Assembly: GCA_034667225.1 (NCBI GenBank)
Contig: JAXDKG010000055.1
Location: 186,001-250,000, forward strand
Length of the DNA: 64,000 nucleotides
Direction: 5' to 3'
DNA from: DATMER01 sp034667225
Lineage (GTDB): Bacteria > Acidobacteriota > Thermoanaerobaculia > Multivoradales > UBA5704
Below are positions 33,609 through 42,476 of this stretch, one piece after another; the stretch's first letter is position 1, and each line of letters opens with the position of its first letter. Both the position numbers and the translations under genes were made by a program. Below the pieces are notes generated by a model that was not told the DNA's origin, did no database searches, and was given only the letters and a program-made list of their open reading frames with translations.

Positions 33609-34591
33609 CAAGCCGCCTGCTCGACCAGCAGCTCGGCGAGGAAGGACTCGACGGTGACCAGGAAGCTCTCCACGTCCGGGATCTGGTTGATCGCTTGGCG
33701 GAGCTTGCGGCCGTTCGGCAGGCCGTGGGTGTACCAGCCGGTGAACTTGCGCAGCTTGTGCAGGGCGTAATGCGGGTTCTCGCGCCCGGCCACCATGTGG
33801 AAGTGCTCGAGAATCAGATCGCGCCGGTCCTCCAGGGTGGGCTCGGTGACCTTGGCGCCCGACATGCGCGCCGCGATCTGGCGGAAGAGCCACGGATTGC
33901 GGGTGGCGCCGCGGCCCACCATGACTCCGTCGCAGCCGGTCTCGGCCATCATGCGCAGGGCATCTTCCGGCTCCCGCACGTCGCCGTTGCCGATCACGGG
34001 GATGGAGAGCGTCTCTTTCAGGTGCGCCAGGTGCGACCAGTCGGCCTGGCCGTCGAACATCTGGCGGGCGGTGCGCGCGTGCATGGCGACCGCCGCCACC
34101 CCGTTGGCCTCGCAGATCCGGCCCAGGTCCAGGTAGTTGCGCCGGCAGTCGTCGAGGCCCAGGCGGAACTTGACCGTGAGCGGGATGCTGATCGCATCCT
34201 TGACCGTTCGGACGATGCTCTCCGCGAGCTTCAAGTCGCCCATCAGCGCCGCGCCCGCGCAGCCCTTGAGGACCTTGTTGGCCGGGCAGCCCATGTTGAT
34301 GTCGCAGATATCGGCGCCGATGCCTTCGACGACGATCGCAGCCTCGCGCATGGTCTCGGGATCGGAGCCGTAGATCTGGATCGCCAGCGGGCGCTCTTCC
34401 TCGGCGAAGTGCATCAGCTCCCGGGTCTTCTGGTTGCCGTTGACGATCGCCTTGGAGGAGATGAACTCCATGGACACGACGCCCACGCCGCCGATCCGCC
34501 GCACGAGGAGACGGAAGTCGCGGTCGGTCACCCCCGCCATCGGCGCGAGCCAGAGAGGGGGATCGACGAGGATGGAGCCCAGTTGCACCAT
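33608..34591 (-). CDS. dus: tRNA-dihydrouridine synthase (DusB-like)
   Basis: Flavin enzyme of about 327 residues reducing uridine in tRNA. It shows LAPMAGVTDRDFRLLVRRIG, DINMGCPANKV (active Cys in GCP), MHARTARQMFDGQADW, VIGNGDVREPEDAL and GVMVGRGATRNPWLF. The C-terminal helical tRNA-binding domain is complete. Start ATG 34591. GTG 34627 is possible but upstream of a TAGAAT that looks like the promoter. Confidence 0.94.
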   Translation of the reverse strand: MVQLGSILVDPPLWLAPMAGVTDRDFRLLVRRIGGVGVVSMEFISSKAIVNGNQKTRELMHFAEEERPLAIQIYGSDPETMREAAIVVEGIGADICDINMGCPANKVLKGCAGAALMGDLKLAESIVRTVKDAISIPLTVKFRLGLDDCRRNYLDLGRICEANGVAAVAMHARTARQMFDGQADWSHLAHLKETLSIPVIGNGDVREPEDALRMMAETGCDGVMVGRGATRNPWLFRQIAARMSGAKVTEPTLEDRRDLILEHFHMVAGRENPHYALHKLRKFTGWYTHGLPNGRKLRQAINQIPDVESFLVTVESFLAELLVEQAA

Positions 34592-34601
34592 GGCGGGTAT
34601 T

Positions 34602-34904
34602 CTAACCGGGCCTGGGCGGGCGGACATTCCGCCGGTGGGTCGTGCTCCCCACCCACAGCGTCAGCAGCGCCGCGATGGCCGCCCACTGCAGCCCGCCGGC
34701 GACCAGGCTCCAGGCGAGCATCGCGTCCCCGTCCAGGTCCAGATAGGCCAGGGAGGTGGGGAAGTCCATCCAGACCACGAAGTTCGCCCGGCCGAAGTAG
34801 CCCCAGAAGCGCCAGACCCAGAGCGCCGTGAACGTGTGGAGGATCACCCCAATGATGACGGCGGCGAGGACCGCCCGGCGCGACGGCTTCATCGTCTTCT
34901 TCAC
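34602..34904 (-). CDS. Small hypothetical membrane protein
   Basis: About 100 residues with two hydrophobic segments (AVLAAVIIGVILHTFTALWVW and AWSLVAGGLQWAAIAALLTLWV) separated by an acidic loop. The GTG at 34902-34904 overlaps the stop of the FGE-type gene (GTGA). ATG 34892 would be the alternative. Function unknown. Confidence 0.6.
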   Translation of the reverse strand: MKKTMKPSRRAVLAAVIIGVILHTFTALWVWRFWGYFGRANFVVWMDFPTSLAYLDLDGDAMLAWSLVAGGLQWAAIAALLTLWVGSTTHRRNVRPPRPG

Positions 34905-35563
34905 GATGCTGCCACCCGGAAGCCGTAGTCCGAGTAACGCATGTGGGGCGGGATGGCCGAGCGTGCGGCGCAGCGGCTCACCTTGATCTGATGTCGCCAC
35001 GAGCCGCCCCGGGAGGAGCGGCGAGTGCCGGCTTCCGGCCCCCGGGGATCTTCGACCGGGGAGACCTCGTAATACCGCGCGTCGTACCAGTCCGAGCACC
35101 ACTCGTGGACGTTCTCCCCCACGCCGAGGAGGCCCAACGGGTGAAGGGAGGGATAGGCATCGACCGGCTCGGGGCCTTCCTGCCAGCGCCGGCTGTAGTC
35201 GGGGAGCGCCTCGGGCGGATCGTCACCCCAGGGGTAGAGGACTTCCCGGTCCAGCTTGGCTGCCCTCTCCCATTCGGCCTCGGTGGGCAGGCGTGCTCCG
35301 AGCCAGGAGCAAAAGGCCGTGGCATCCTCCCAGGAGGGTCCGACCGCGGGCATGCGCGGGTGGGTAAAGGCGGGCTCGTGCCAGAATGGCGGAGCGGGGT
35401 GGCCGGTCTCGTCGAGGAAGCGCTGGTACTCCTCCCGGGTCACCTGGGTCCGCGCCAGCCGGAACGGCCGCACGCGCACCTCGTGCCGGGGGTTCTCGTT
35501 GTCCCGCGGGCCGCCTCCCATCCAGAAGGTCCCGCCGGGGATCTCAATCCAGTCGAGGTCCAT
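34901..35563 (-). CDS. Formylglycine-generating-enzyme/SUMF1-fold protein
   Basis: A 220-residue SUMF1-domain protein. It has the start WIEIPGGTFWMGGGPRDNENP, PVGPSWEDATAFCSWLGARLPTEAEWERAA, LGVGENVHEWCSDWYD and RGGSWRH...RCAARSAIPPHMRYSDYGFRVA. Many SUMF1-fold proteins are not sulfatase maturases. No sulfatase is encoded nearby, so a formylglycine role is not implied. Confidence 0.85.
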   Translation of the reverse strand: MDLDWIEIPGGTFWMGGGPRDNENPRHEVRVRPFRLARTQVTREEYQRFLDETGHPAPPFWHEPAFTHPRMPAVGPSWEDATAFCSWLGARLPTEAEWERAAKLDREVLYPWGDDPPEALPDYSRRWQEGPEPVDAYPSLHPLGLLGVGENVHEWCSDWYDARYYEVSPVEDPRGPEAGTRRSSRGGSWRHQIKVSRCAARSAIPPHMRYSDYGFRVAAS

Positions 35564-35595
35564 GGGTGTAGCATACCGCTGCCTCGGGAGGGTCG

Positions 35596-36345
35596 ATGCC
35601 CTGGTACAAGGAATGGTTCGGCGAGGAGTACCTCGAGCTCTACTCCCACCGGGATGCGTCGGAGGCCGAGGAGCACGTCGATTTCGTGGTGCACCGGCTG
35701 GGTGAAGGGCCAAGCGCCTGCGGCCAGGGGAGAAAGCCCAGAGCGGTGCTCGATCTCGCCTGCGGGACCGGCCGGCACACCGCCGCTCTCCGGCAGCGCG
35801 GCTATCGTGTCCTGGGCGTGGACCTGTCGCTCACCTTCCTCGCCCGGATGAAGAAGCGCGGCCTGCCCCCGGTCGCGGGCGACATGCGCCGCCTGCCGTT
35901 CATGGACGAGAGCTTCGACTGGGTCCTGAACTTCTTTACGTCCTTCGGCTATTTCGAGCGCGAGCGGGAGAACTTCCTGGTGCTGGAGGAGATCGTCCGC
36001 GTCCTGGTCCCGGGGGGCCGTTTCCTGATCGACCTCATGAACCCTGGGCCCGTGCTCGCGAACCTGAAGCCCCGGGACGAGCAGGAGATGGACGGCGGCC
36101 GGGCGGTTATCGAGCGCTGGTACGATCCCGCGGCCCAGAGGGTGAACAAACGGATCGTCGTGGAAACCCCAGGAGACCGGCCGCGTACCTTCCGGGAGAG
36201 CGTCCGTCTCTATCGGCCGGAGGAGGTGACCATCGGCCTGCGCTGGGCGGGCCTGGAGGTCGACGGCCTCTACGGCAACTTTCAAGGAGACCCTTACGAG
36301 CGTGACAGCGAACGCCTCATCCTCCTCGGCCACAAGCCGGCCTGA
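35596..36345 (+). CDS. SAM-dependent class I methyltransferase in the bacillithiol operon
   Basis: A 249-residue methyltransferase with motif I VLDLACGTGRHTAALRQRGY, followed by VLGVDLS and a post-motif FDWVLNFFTSFGYF. GGGAGG precedes the ATG. Its last 44 bp overlap the bshC start, so it belongs to the bshC-bshB-bshA operon. By analogy with N-methyl-bacillithiol synthases known in Chlorobi it may methylate the thiol. That function is inferred from context only. Confidence 0.8.
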   Translation: MPWYKEWFGEEYLELYSHRDASEAEEHVDFVVHRLGEGPSACGQGRKPRAVLDLACGTGRHTAALRQRGYRVLGVDLSLTFLARMKKRGLPPVAGDMRRLPFMDESFDWVLNFFTSFGYFERERENFLVLEEIVRVLVPGGRFLIDLMNPGPVLANLKPRDEQEMDGGRAVIERWYDPAAQRVNKRIVVETPGDRPRTFRESVRLYRPEEVTIGLRWAGLEVDGLYGNFQGDPYERDSERLILLGHKPA

Positions 36346-37951
36346 TCTGCGGGTCGACCTCGCGCAAACCGGGCTGCTCCCGGCCCTGCCTTCCGCCTAC
36401 CTGGCCGGCCGCGACCTGGACCTCCTCGCGCCTTTGCGCTTCCTGGCGCCGGGCCAGACGCCGTCCGGCCCGGCACTTCCTGGAGCCCGGCGCGAGCTGG
36501 CGGACGCTCTGGCCATTGCCAACCGCGGCTATGGCAATCCGCGGGCCGACGAGCTTGCCCGGAAGCTGGCCGATCCCGCCACCCGCGTGGTCATCACCGG
36601 GCAGCAGCCGGGCCTCCTCGGCGGCCCGCTCTACGCTTTTTCGAAAATGGTCGCCGCGTCACGCTGGGCTGCCGCTCTCGAAGCCGAGGGCGAGAGCGCC
36701 GTGGCGGTGTTCTGGGTCGCGACCGAGGATCACGACTGGGCCGAGGTTTCCGCCGCCACCGTGCTCACCCCGGAAGGGCCGCGCACCTTCGACCTCGGTC
36801 CCGATCCCGAGCCGCTAACGCCGGTCGGCATGCGCGCGCTCGGTCCGGGAGTGGACGACGTGCTCCGCGCGATCTCCGAAGCCGTGCCGGGAGACCGCTA
36901 CGCCGAGTGGGTAAAGACAATCGGCCAGTGGTACCGGCCCGACGCCCGTTTCGGCGAGGCGTTCTGTCGACTCATGGCGCACCTTCTCGGACCTCACTGC
37001 CCCCTCCTCCTCGACGCCATGCTCCCCGCTCTCAAGTCCGCCCAGCGCCCCTGGCTGAAACGCCTCGTCGAGCGGCGCAAGGAAGTGGAGCAGGCGCTGG
37101 AGCGCCGGGACACGGAGATCGAGCGCCGCGGCTATGCCCTCCAGGTCAGCCCCCAGCGCGGCACGAGCCCGCTCTTTCTTCTCTCCCGCGGTGAGCGGCG
37201 GCGGATCGAGTGGCGGGGCGAGTCCGGCTACACCCTCCGGGGACGAAACGAAGAGGCGGATGCCCGGGATCTCCTGAGCATCGCGGACGACAACCCGGGC
37301 GTCCTCTCTCCCGGCGTGCTGGCCCGGCCTGCGATCCAGGACGCGGTGCTCGGCACCTTTCTCCATCTCCTCGGCCCGGGCGAGCTCTCCTACATGGGCC
37401 AGTCGGCCGCGGTGCACGAGGTGCTGGAGGTCGAGTCCCCCTGGGTCGGGCTCCGTCCTCAGGCTCTGGTGGTGGAGCCCAAGCAGATGGACCGGCTCGG
37501 CGAAATCGGTCTCCCGCTCGCGACGCTGATGGGAAGCCGGCAGGACCTCGACCGGGCTCTCGCCGCGTTGGAAGGAGACGCCGGCATCGAGCCCGTGCGC
37601 CGCAAGATCGAGGAGGCTCTGGCCGAGCTGCAGCCCGCGGATCCCAACCTCGAGCGTCCGCTGGAGAAGACGCGCGAGCAGATCCTCCGTGCCCTGGACA
37701 CCTTCGCGGAGAAGACGACCGCGGCGGCCGCCCGCCGCAACGAGACCTTGAACCGGCGGGTGGACCAGATACGGGAGAGCTGCCTCCCTCTGGGCAAGCC
37801 GCAGGAGCGCGTCATCGCCTCCGCCCATTTCCAGGGCAAGTACGAGGACCGTCTCGTGCAGAGCTTCTGGGAGCAGATGGGCCTCGATCCCAGACGGCTG
37901 CAGATCGCCTGTCCCGATTGCATGGAGCCCCGTATGGAGCAAATACCGTGA
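36302..37951 (+). CDS. bshC: Bacillithiol biosynthesis cysteine-adding enzyme BshC
   Basis: A 549-residue putative cysteine ligase for the last step of bacillithiol synthesis. It has VVITGQQPGLLGGPLYAFSKMVAA and VAVFWVATEDHDWAEV, both hallmarks of the BshC nucleotidyl-transferase-like core. A coiled-coil insertion and the C-terminal LGKPQERVIASAHFQGKYED follow. The GTG start lies within the preceding methyltransferase gene and the stop overlaps bshB. Length agrees with the family. Confidence 0.93.
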   Translation: MTANASSSSATSRPDLRVDLAQTGLLPALPSAYLAGRDLDLLAPLRFLAPGQTPSGPALPGARRELADALAIANRGYGNPRADELARKLADPATRVVITGQQPGLLGGPLYAFSKMVAASRWAAALEAEGESAVAVFWVATEDHDWAEVSAATVLTPEGPRTFDLGPDPEPLTPVGMRALGPGVDDVLRAISEAVPGDRYAEWVKTIGQWYRPDARFGEAFCRLMAHLLGPHCPLLLDAMLPALKSAQRPWLKRLVERRKEVEQALERRDTEIERRGYALQVSPQRGTSPLFLLSRGERRRIEWRGESGYTLRGRNEEADARDLLSIADDNPGVLSPGVLARPAIQDAVLGTFLHLLGPGELSYMGQSAAVHEVLEVESPWVGLRPQALVVEPKQMDRLGEIGLPLATLMGSRQDLDRALAALEGDAGIEPVRRKIEEALAELQPADPNLERPLEKTREQILRALDTFAEKTTAAAARRNETLNRRVDQIRESCLPLGKPQERVIASAHFQGKYEDRLVQSFWEQMGLDPRRLQIACPDCMEPRMEQIP

Positions 37952-38670
37952 AGCTCGACGTCCTCGCGATCGGCTCCCACCCGGACGATGTCGAGCTCGG
38001 TTGCGGCGGCACGCTCGCCCTGCTCGCGAAGCAGGGGAAGAAGACCGGCATCCTCCATCTGACCCGCGGCGAGCGGGGGACCCGCGGCACGGCCGAGGAG
38101 CGGCAGCAGGAGGCCGGGGACGCGGCCAAGGTGCTGGGAGCGGTCGAGGTCGGCTTTCTGGACTGCGGCGACGGCGCCTTCCGCACGGGAGAAGCCGAGG
38201 AGGATGCCCTGATCGAGCGCCTCCGCGCCTGGCGGCCCGATCTGATCCTGGCGCCGAGCCCGAGCGACCGCCACCCGGACCATCACCGCGCCTCGCAGCT
38301 CATCCAGTCGGCCAGCTTCTATGCCGGGCTCAAGAACCGGCATCCGGAAGCCGGGCCCCCCTACCGTCCCGGCGCGGTCTTCTCCTACATGCAGCATGAC
38401 CCGTTCGAGCCGAGCTTCATCATGGACGTGTCCTCCGTCTGGGAGACCAAGCTGGAGGCCATGCGCGCCTACCGCAGCCAGCTCTACCAGGGGTCCGAGC
38501 AGAAGGGCGCCCAGACGAAGGTCGCCTCGCGCGAGTTCTGGCTGGCGATCGAGGGGCGCGCGCGGCACTTCGGGCTCATGATCAACGCGGAGCTGGGCGA
38601 GCCGTTCTGGAGCCGGCTCCCCCTGGCGGTGCCTGATATGTCCATGCTGGTTCCGGGAGGGTTGCGGTGA
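37948..38670 (+). CDS. bshB1: Bacillithiol biosynthesis deacetylase BshB1 (LmbE/PIG-L family)
   Basis: Zinc deacetylase, 240 residues, that removes the acetyl group of GlcNAc-malate. The AHPDD-type motif is IGSHPDDVELGCGGTLALL. LTRGERGTRGTAEERQQEA and PSPSDRHPDHHRASQL (second zinc site) are the BshB1 pattern. GTG start overlaps bshC (GTGA) and the end overlaps bshA (ATGA-type). Confidence 0.93.
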   Translation: MKLDVLAIGSHPDDVELGCGGTLALLAKQGKKTGILHLTRGERGTRGTAEERQQEAGDAAKVLGAVEVGFLDCGDGAFRTGEAEEDALIERLRAWRPDLILAPSPSDRHPDHHRASQLIQSASFYAGLKNRHPEAGPPYRPGAVFSYMQHDPFEPSFIMDVSSVWETKLEAMRAYRSQLYQGSEQKGAQTKVASREFWLAIEGRARHFGLMINAELGEPFWSRLPLAVPDMSMLVPGGLR

Positions 38671-39803
38671 AGATCGGCATCAGTTGCTATCCCACGTATG
38701 GCGGCTCGGGGATCGTCGCGACCGAGCTGGCCATGGCCCTGGCCGAGGGCGGGGACGAGGTCCACGTCATCAGCTACGCGCTGCCCTCGCGCCTGTCGCT
38801 CAACAGCTCGCGGATCTTCTTCCACCAGGTGGTCACCCCGACCTATCCCCTGTTTGCGGAATACCCGCCCTACTCGCTGGCGCTCTCGACCAAGATGGTC
38901 GAGGTGGCGCGGCATCAGCAGCTCGACCTGATGCACGTCCACTACGCCATTCCCAATGCCGTCTCCGCGGTCCTGGCCCGGCAGATCGTGGCGCCCCATC
39001 CGCTCGCCGTAGTCACCACCCTGCACGGCACGGATGTGACTCTGGTGGGCAACGATCCGGCTTACCTGGAGACCACGCGCTGGGGGATCGTCCAGAGCGA
39101 TGCGGTGACCGCGGTGTCCGAGTCGCTGCGTCAGACCACGATGCAGCAGCTCGGCATCCGGAACCGCATCGACGTGGTGCCCAACTTCATCGATCCGGCG
39201 CGCTACGAGCTGGCCAAGGATTCGCCGGGCGCCCGCAAATGGGCCAGGCCGGGCGAGCGCACCCTGGTGCACATCTCCAACTTCCGGCCGCTGAAGCGGG
39301 TCATCGACGTGGTGGACGTCTTCCTGCGTCTGCGCGCCCATGTCCCCTGCCGGCTGCTCATGGTTGGGGACGGCCCCGAGCGCGGCCGGGTGGAGCAGCA
39401 CTGCCGCGACACCGACGCCTGCAACTCGATCACCTTCATCGGCAGCCTGCCTCTGATTGAGGAAGTACTGGTGGGAGCCGATCTCTTCATTCTGCCTTCG
39501 GAGACCGAATCGTTCGGCCTCGCGGCGCTGGAGGCCATGAGCTGCAAGGTGCCGGTGATCTCCACCAACGTCGGCGGCCTCCCCGAGGTGGTGGTCGACG
39601 GCGAGAACGGCTTCATGCATGAGGTTGGCGACGTCGAGGGCATGGCCGCTTCCGCCCTGAAGCTCCTCGCGGATGAGCCGATGCGGAAGGCGTTCGGCGA
39701 AGCCGGCCGGCGCCGGTCGGTGGAAGTCTATGGCCAGGAGCCGATCATCGCGCGCTACCGGTCGATCTACGAGCGGGTGGTGGAGCAGGCCCGCAGCCGA
39801 TGA
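38667..39803 (+). CDS. bshA: N-acetyl-alpha-D-glucosaminyl L-malate synthase BshA
   Basis: Glycosyltransferase family 4, 378 residues, joining GlcNAc and malate as the first bacillithiol step. It has CYPTYGGSGIVATELAMALA, MHVHYAIPNAVSAVLARQI, TTLHGTDVTLVGND, the nucleotide-sugar site VHISNFRPLKRV and the acceptor end PSETESFGLAALEAM. The first two segments are characteristic of BshA. Last biosynthetic gene of the operon. The next gene overlaps by 4 nt. Confidence 0.94.
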   Translation: MKIGISCYPTYGGSGIVATELAMALAEGGDEVHVISYALPSRLSLNSSRIFFHQVVTPTYPLFAEYPPYSLALSTKMVEVARHQQLDLMHVHYAIPNAVSAVLARQIVAPHPLAVVTTLHGTDVTLVGNDPAYLETTRWGIVQSDAVTAVSESLRQTTMQQLGIRNRIDVVPNFIDPARYELAKDSPGARKWARPGERTLVHISNFRPLKRVIDVVDVFLRLRAHVPCRLLMVGDGPERGRVEQHCRDTDACNSITFIGSLPLIEEVLVGADLFILPSETESFGLAALEAMSCKVPVISTNVGGLPEVVVDGENGFMHEVGDVEGMAASALKLLADEPMRKAFGEAGRRRSVEVYGQEPIIARYRSIYERVVEQARSR

Positions 39804-40381
39804 CCTCCTACCCATCTCCAGCCGGTGAGTCCTGGGGCGAGATCCGCGAGAAGGGCTCGCGCTTCCTCGCCTGGATCGGACCCGCTGCTGGAGAGGACGA
39901 CGCCAAGTCCGCGCTGGAGGGCCTCGCCCGCCAATATCCCGATGCTTCCCATCATTGCTGGGCGTGGCGGCTCGGCTCTCCTCCCCGCGAGCGCAGCTCG
40001 GATGCGGGCGAGCCGTCCGGCACGGCGGGGGTGCCGATCCTCCAGGTCGTCCGCGGCGCGGGGCTGTCCGATGTGCTCGCGGTAGTGGTGCGCTGGTTCG
40101 GCGGCACCAAGCTCGGCAAGGGTGGACTCGCCCGGGCGTATGCCGCCGCGGCGCGGGAAGCTCTGGCTGGATTGCCGGTCGCGCAGAGGGTGACCACCGT
40201 CCGGATTGCGCTGCAGGTCCCTTATGAGCGGGTGGGCGCGGTCAAGCGGCTGATCCACCCGCCGGAGGTCGAGCTGGAGAGCGAGGAGTACGCAGAGGCT
40301 GCGCAGCTGGTTCTGGCTGTACATGAAGAACGCCGGGATGCCTTGCGCGAGGCTCTGGCGGACCTCGGTATCGTTGTGTAG
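39800..40381 (+). CDS. YigZ/IMPACT family protein
   Basis: A 193-residue protein. The N-terminal UPF0029 domain has KGSRFLAWIGPA, SHHCWAWRLG, SDAGEPSGTAGVPIL and VVVRWFGGTKLGKGGLARAY, and a ferredoxin-like C-terminal domain follows. Molecular role not established in bacteria. It overlaps bshA by 4 nt and so is in the same transcript. Confidence 0.9.
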   Translation: MTSYPSPAGESWGEIREKGSRFLAWIGPAAGEDDAKSALEGLARQYPDASHHCWAWRLGSPPRERSSDAGEPSGTAGVPILQVVRGAGLSDVLAVVVRWFGGTKLGKGGLARAYAAAAREALAGLPVAQRVTTVRIALQVPYERVGAVKRLIHPPEVELESEEYAEAAQLVLAVHEERRDALREALADLGIVV

Positions 40382-40431
40382 ACTGCCCCGTGCATGAACC
40401 AGACTACTCTTCTCTGAAAGGAGAGGCCTCG

Positions 40432-40851
40432 ATGAGCGAGCCGACAGTCCCGCCTCCTCCGTCGTACAACCCGCCGCCGCCGCCACCGCCGCCGTCCTCC
40501 GGAGGTCCAGTGGGGCCGGGCTCGGTCAGTCCCAACCGGTCGATCATGATCGTTCTCTCCTACCTCTGGATCCTGGCTGTGATCCCGTTGGTGGCGGAGA
40601 AGGACGACCGCGAGGTCCAGTGGCACGCCAAGCACGGCTTGGTTATCCTCGTCGCCGAGATCATCTTCTGGGTGGCTCTGTCGATGCTTTCCATGGCGAC
40701 GTCCGGTATCGACTGCGGCCTCACGGGCTGCGGGCTGCAGGGGGTGGCGTCGCTCGTGTTCCTGGTGATCCGCATCCTGGCGATCGTCAAGGGTCTCAAC
40801 GGCCAGCGGCTGATCATCCCGGTCCTCAGCGACTTCGCGAACCGCTTCTAA
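40432..40851 (+). CDS. DUF4870-like small membrane protein
   Basis: A 139-residue protein. A poly-proline N terminus (about 14 prolines in 25 residues) precedes three hydrophobic segments. IPLVAEKDDREVQWHAKHG resembles the FHxxQ-type core of DUF4870. Ribosome site GGAGAGG before the ATG at 40432. GTG 40390 is an alternative start. Confidence 0.65.
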   Translation: MSEPTVPPPPSYNPPPPPPPPSSGGPVGPGSVSPNRSIMIVLSYLWILAVIPLVAEKDDREVQWHAKHGLVILVAEIIFWVALSMLSMATSGIDCGLTGCGLQGVASLVFLVIRILAIVKGLNGQRLIIPVLSDFANRF

Positions 40852-40866
40852 GGAGCCGAGGTCGAC

Positions 40867-41166
40867 ATGACGGTCCAGGGCGACGGGGTCACGCCGGAAT
40901 CCGCCAGCAGCCAGGCGATCACGGCCATCATCCTGTCGCTCCTGGGCTTCGTCAGTTGCTGCCATCTGCTGTCGCCGATCGCCTGGTACCTGGGCCGGCA
41001 GGAGCAGAAGGCGATCCGGGAGGGGCGCGCGCCCAAGCAGGGCGAGGTGCTCGCCCAGATCGCCGTGGTCCTCGGGATCATCGGCACACTCATCCTGACC
41101 GTCTTTCTCTTCTGGCTCATCTTCCTGGGGGGCCTGGCGGTCCTCACCGCCTTGGCCAACCGCTGA
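40867..41166 (+). CDS. DUF4190-domain membrane protein
   Basis: A 99-residue protein with two membrane segments (AITAIILSLLGFVSCCHLLSP and GIIGTLILTVFLFWLIFLGG) joined by a basic loop GRQEQKAIREGRAPKQG, the typical DUF4190 arrangement. Function unknown. It lies in a run of small membrane-protein genes. Confidence 0.75.
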   Translation: MTVQGDGVTPESASSQAITAIILSLLGFVSCCHLLSPIAWYLGRQEQKAIREGRAPKQGEVLAQIAVVLGIIGTLILTVFLFWLIFLGGLAVLTALANR

Positions 41167-41167
41167 C

Positions 41168-41563
41168 ATGATTTCCCGCCGGAGCGCCTGGCTCTGGGCT
41201 TTGGCGGGTCTCGCCGGTCTCCTTGGCACGGTAATCCTCCATTTCTGGGTACCCGCCTCCGGGCCGGAGGGCTCGATCTGCTTCTCCCGCCGTGTGCTCC
41301 ACCTCCCCTGCCCGGGCTGCGGCCTGACCCGTGCCTTCGCGCATCTCGCCAAGGGGGAGTGGACCGCCGCCCTGGCTGCCCATCCGCTCGCCCCGGTCCT
41401 GGCGATCGAATTCCTGTTGATCTGGCTCGCCTGGGGTCGCGCGGCCCTGCGCGGTCTGACGTTTCCGCGCACGGATTGGGTGGAGAGGGCGGTGATCGCC
41501 CACCTCGCCGTGCTCTGCGCCCTCTGGGTCGGCCGCCTCTCGACCGGCAGTCTTCCTTGGTAG
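41168..41563 (+). CDS. DUF2752 membrane protein
   Basis: A 131-residue protein with the DUF2752 hallmark LPCPGCGLTRAFAHLAKGEW and three membrane segments. It follows the DUF4190 gene by 1 bp and precedes a second yidD-like gene. DUF2752 and DUF4870/4190 genes frequently cluster. Confidence 0.82.
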   Translation: MISRRSAWLWALAGLAGLLGTVILHFWVPASGPEGSICFSRRVLHLPCPGCGLTRAFAHLAKGEWTAALAAHPLAPVLAIEFLLIWLAWGRAALRGLTFPRTDWVERAVIAHLAVLCALWVGRLSTGSLPW

Positions 41564-41570
41564 GTCCCTT

Positions 41571-41879
41571 GTGACCCGCAAGCGGAAAGCGGCGATCGCC
41601 GCGCTGATGCTCCTCTTGTTGCTGGCCCTCGATTTCTCCCGGCCGCCCTCGGCCCAGGTCTCGGCCCAGGTCCTGCTCGGGGCGATCGACGTCTACCAGG
41701 CCACGTTCTCCATCCTGAACCGCAAGGCGGGCGTCCGCTGCCGGTTCACGCCGACCTGCAGCCACTACGGCGAGGGGGCGATCCGCAAATATGGCGCGCT
41801 CAAGGGGACCGGCAAGGCCATCTGGCGGGTCCTGCGCTGCGGGCCGTGGACTCCGCGGGGCACAGTGGACCTTCCCTGA
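41571..41879 (+). CDS. YidD-like protein with N-terminal membrane anchor (second yidD)
   Basis: A 102-residue protein. A hydrophobic N-terminal segment (AAIAALMLLLLLALDF) precedes a YidD domain: YQATFSILNRKAGVRCRFTPTCSHYGEGAIRKYG and WRVLRCGPWTPRGTVDLP. The canonical yidD is at 17.9 kb. The extra anchor and the position among small membrane-protein genes suggest a specialised role in membrane insertion. GTG start at 41571. Confidence 0.82.
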   Translation: MTRKRKAAIAALMLLLLLALDFSRPPSAQVSAQVLLGAIDVYQATFSILNRKAGVRCRFTPTCSHYGEGAIRKYGALKGTGKAIWRVLRCGPWTPRGTVDLP

Positions 41880-41893
41880 AGTATGCTCCCGCC

Positions 41894-42358
41894 GTGGCGG
41901 ACGAGACCGACGACAGCATCGACTACCCGGGCTTCCTGCAGGATGCCCTGCGCGACATGGTCCGCCGGGTGCTCGCGCATGTGGCTGAGAACGGCCTGCC
42001 CGGCGAGCACTTCTTCAACATCACCTTTAGCTCCGATTACCCCGGGGTCGTGATCCCCGCCTTCCTGCGGGATCAGTACCCGGAGGCGATCCGCATCATC
42101 CTGCAGAACCAGTTCTGGAACCTGGAGGTCGACGACAGGGCCTTCTCCGTCTCGCTCAGCTTCGCGGCGGCGCGCCATAGGCTGACCGTTCCCTTCGCCG
42201 CCCTGATGGAGTTCCAGGACCCGGCCGCCAACCTCGGCATGGCGTTCGAGCCCGGACGGGTAGCCGGCCATATGCCTGAGCCCGAGCCGGATCCGGAGCC
42301 GACCGAGCCGGCCAGGCCGGCCAGCGTCATCCCCTTCCCCCGCAAACGGCCGAAGTAG
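41894..42358 (+). CDS. sspB: SspB-like ClpXP adaptor
   Basis: About 154 residues resembling the SspB family of the alphaproteobacterial type. The substrate-binding core has FFNITFSSDYPGVVIPAFLRDQYPEAIRIILQNQFWNLEV, FSVSLSFAAARHRLTVPFAALMEFQDPA and an acidic tail. The C-terminal VIPFPRKRPK is the ClpX-binding-type motif. SspB delivers ssrA-tagged proteins to ClpXP, and tmRNA is encoded 9 kb away. GTG start 41894. GTG 41846 would overlap the yidD-like gene. Confidence 0.8.
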   Translation: MADETDDSIDYPGFLQDALRDMVRRVLAHVAENGLPGEHFFNITFSSDYPGVVIPAFLRDQYPEAIRIILQNQFWNLEVDDRAFSVSLSFAAARHRLTVPFAALMEFQDPAANLGMAFEPGRVAGHMPEPEPDPEPTEPARPASVIPFPRKRPK

Positions 42359-42476
42359 TCGTGCGTCCATCGTGCGTCCTCGGCAGAGGACGAATTCGCG
42401 CCTCTCCGCCCTGGAAAGGCATGGCACCGGCCTTGCTCTACCCTCCTGTCGGATGGACTTGCAGCGAGGTATCACC

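Noticed and set aside
34901..35563. Sulfatase-activating role for the SUMF1-fold protein
   Set aside because: No sulfatase gene is present, and the fold is shared by many proteins of other function.
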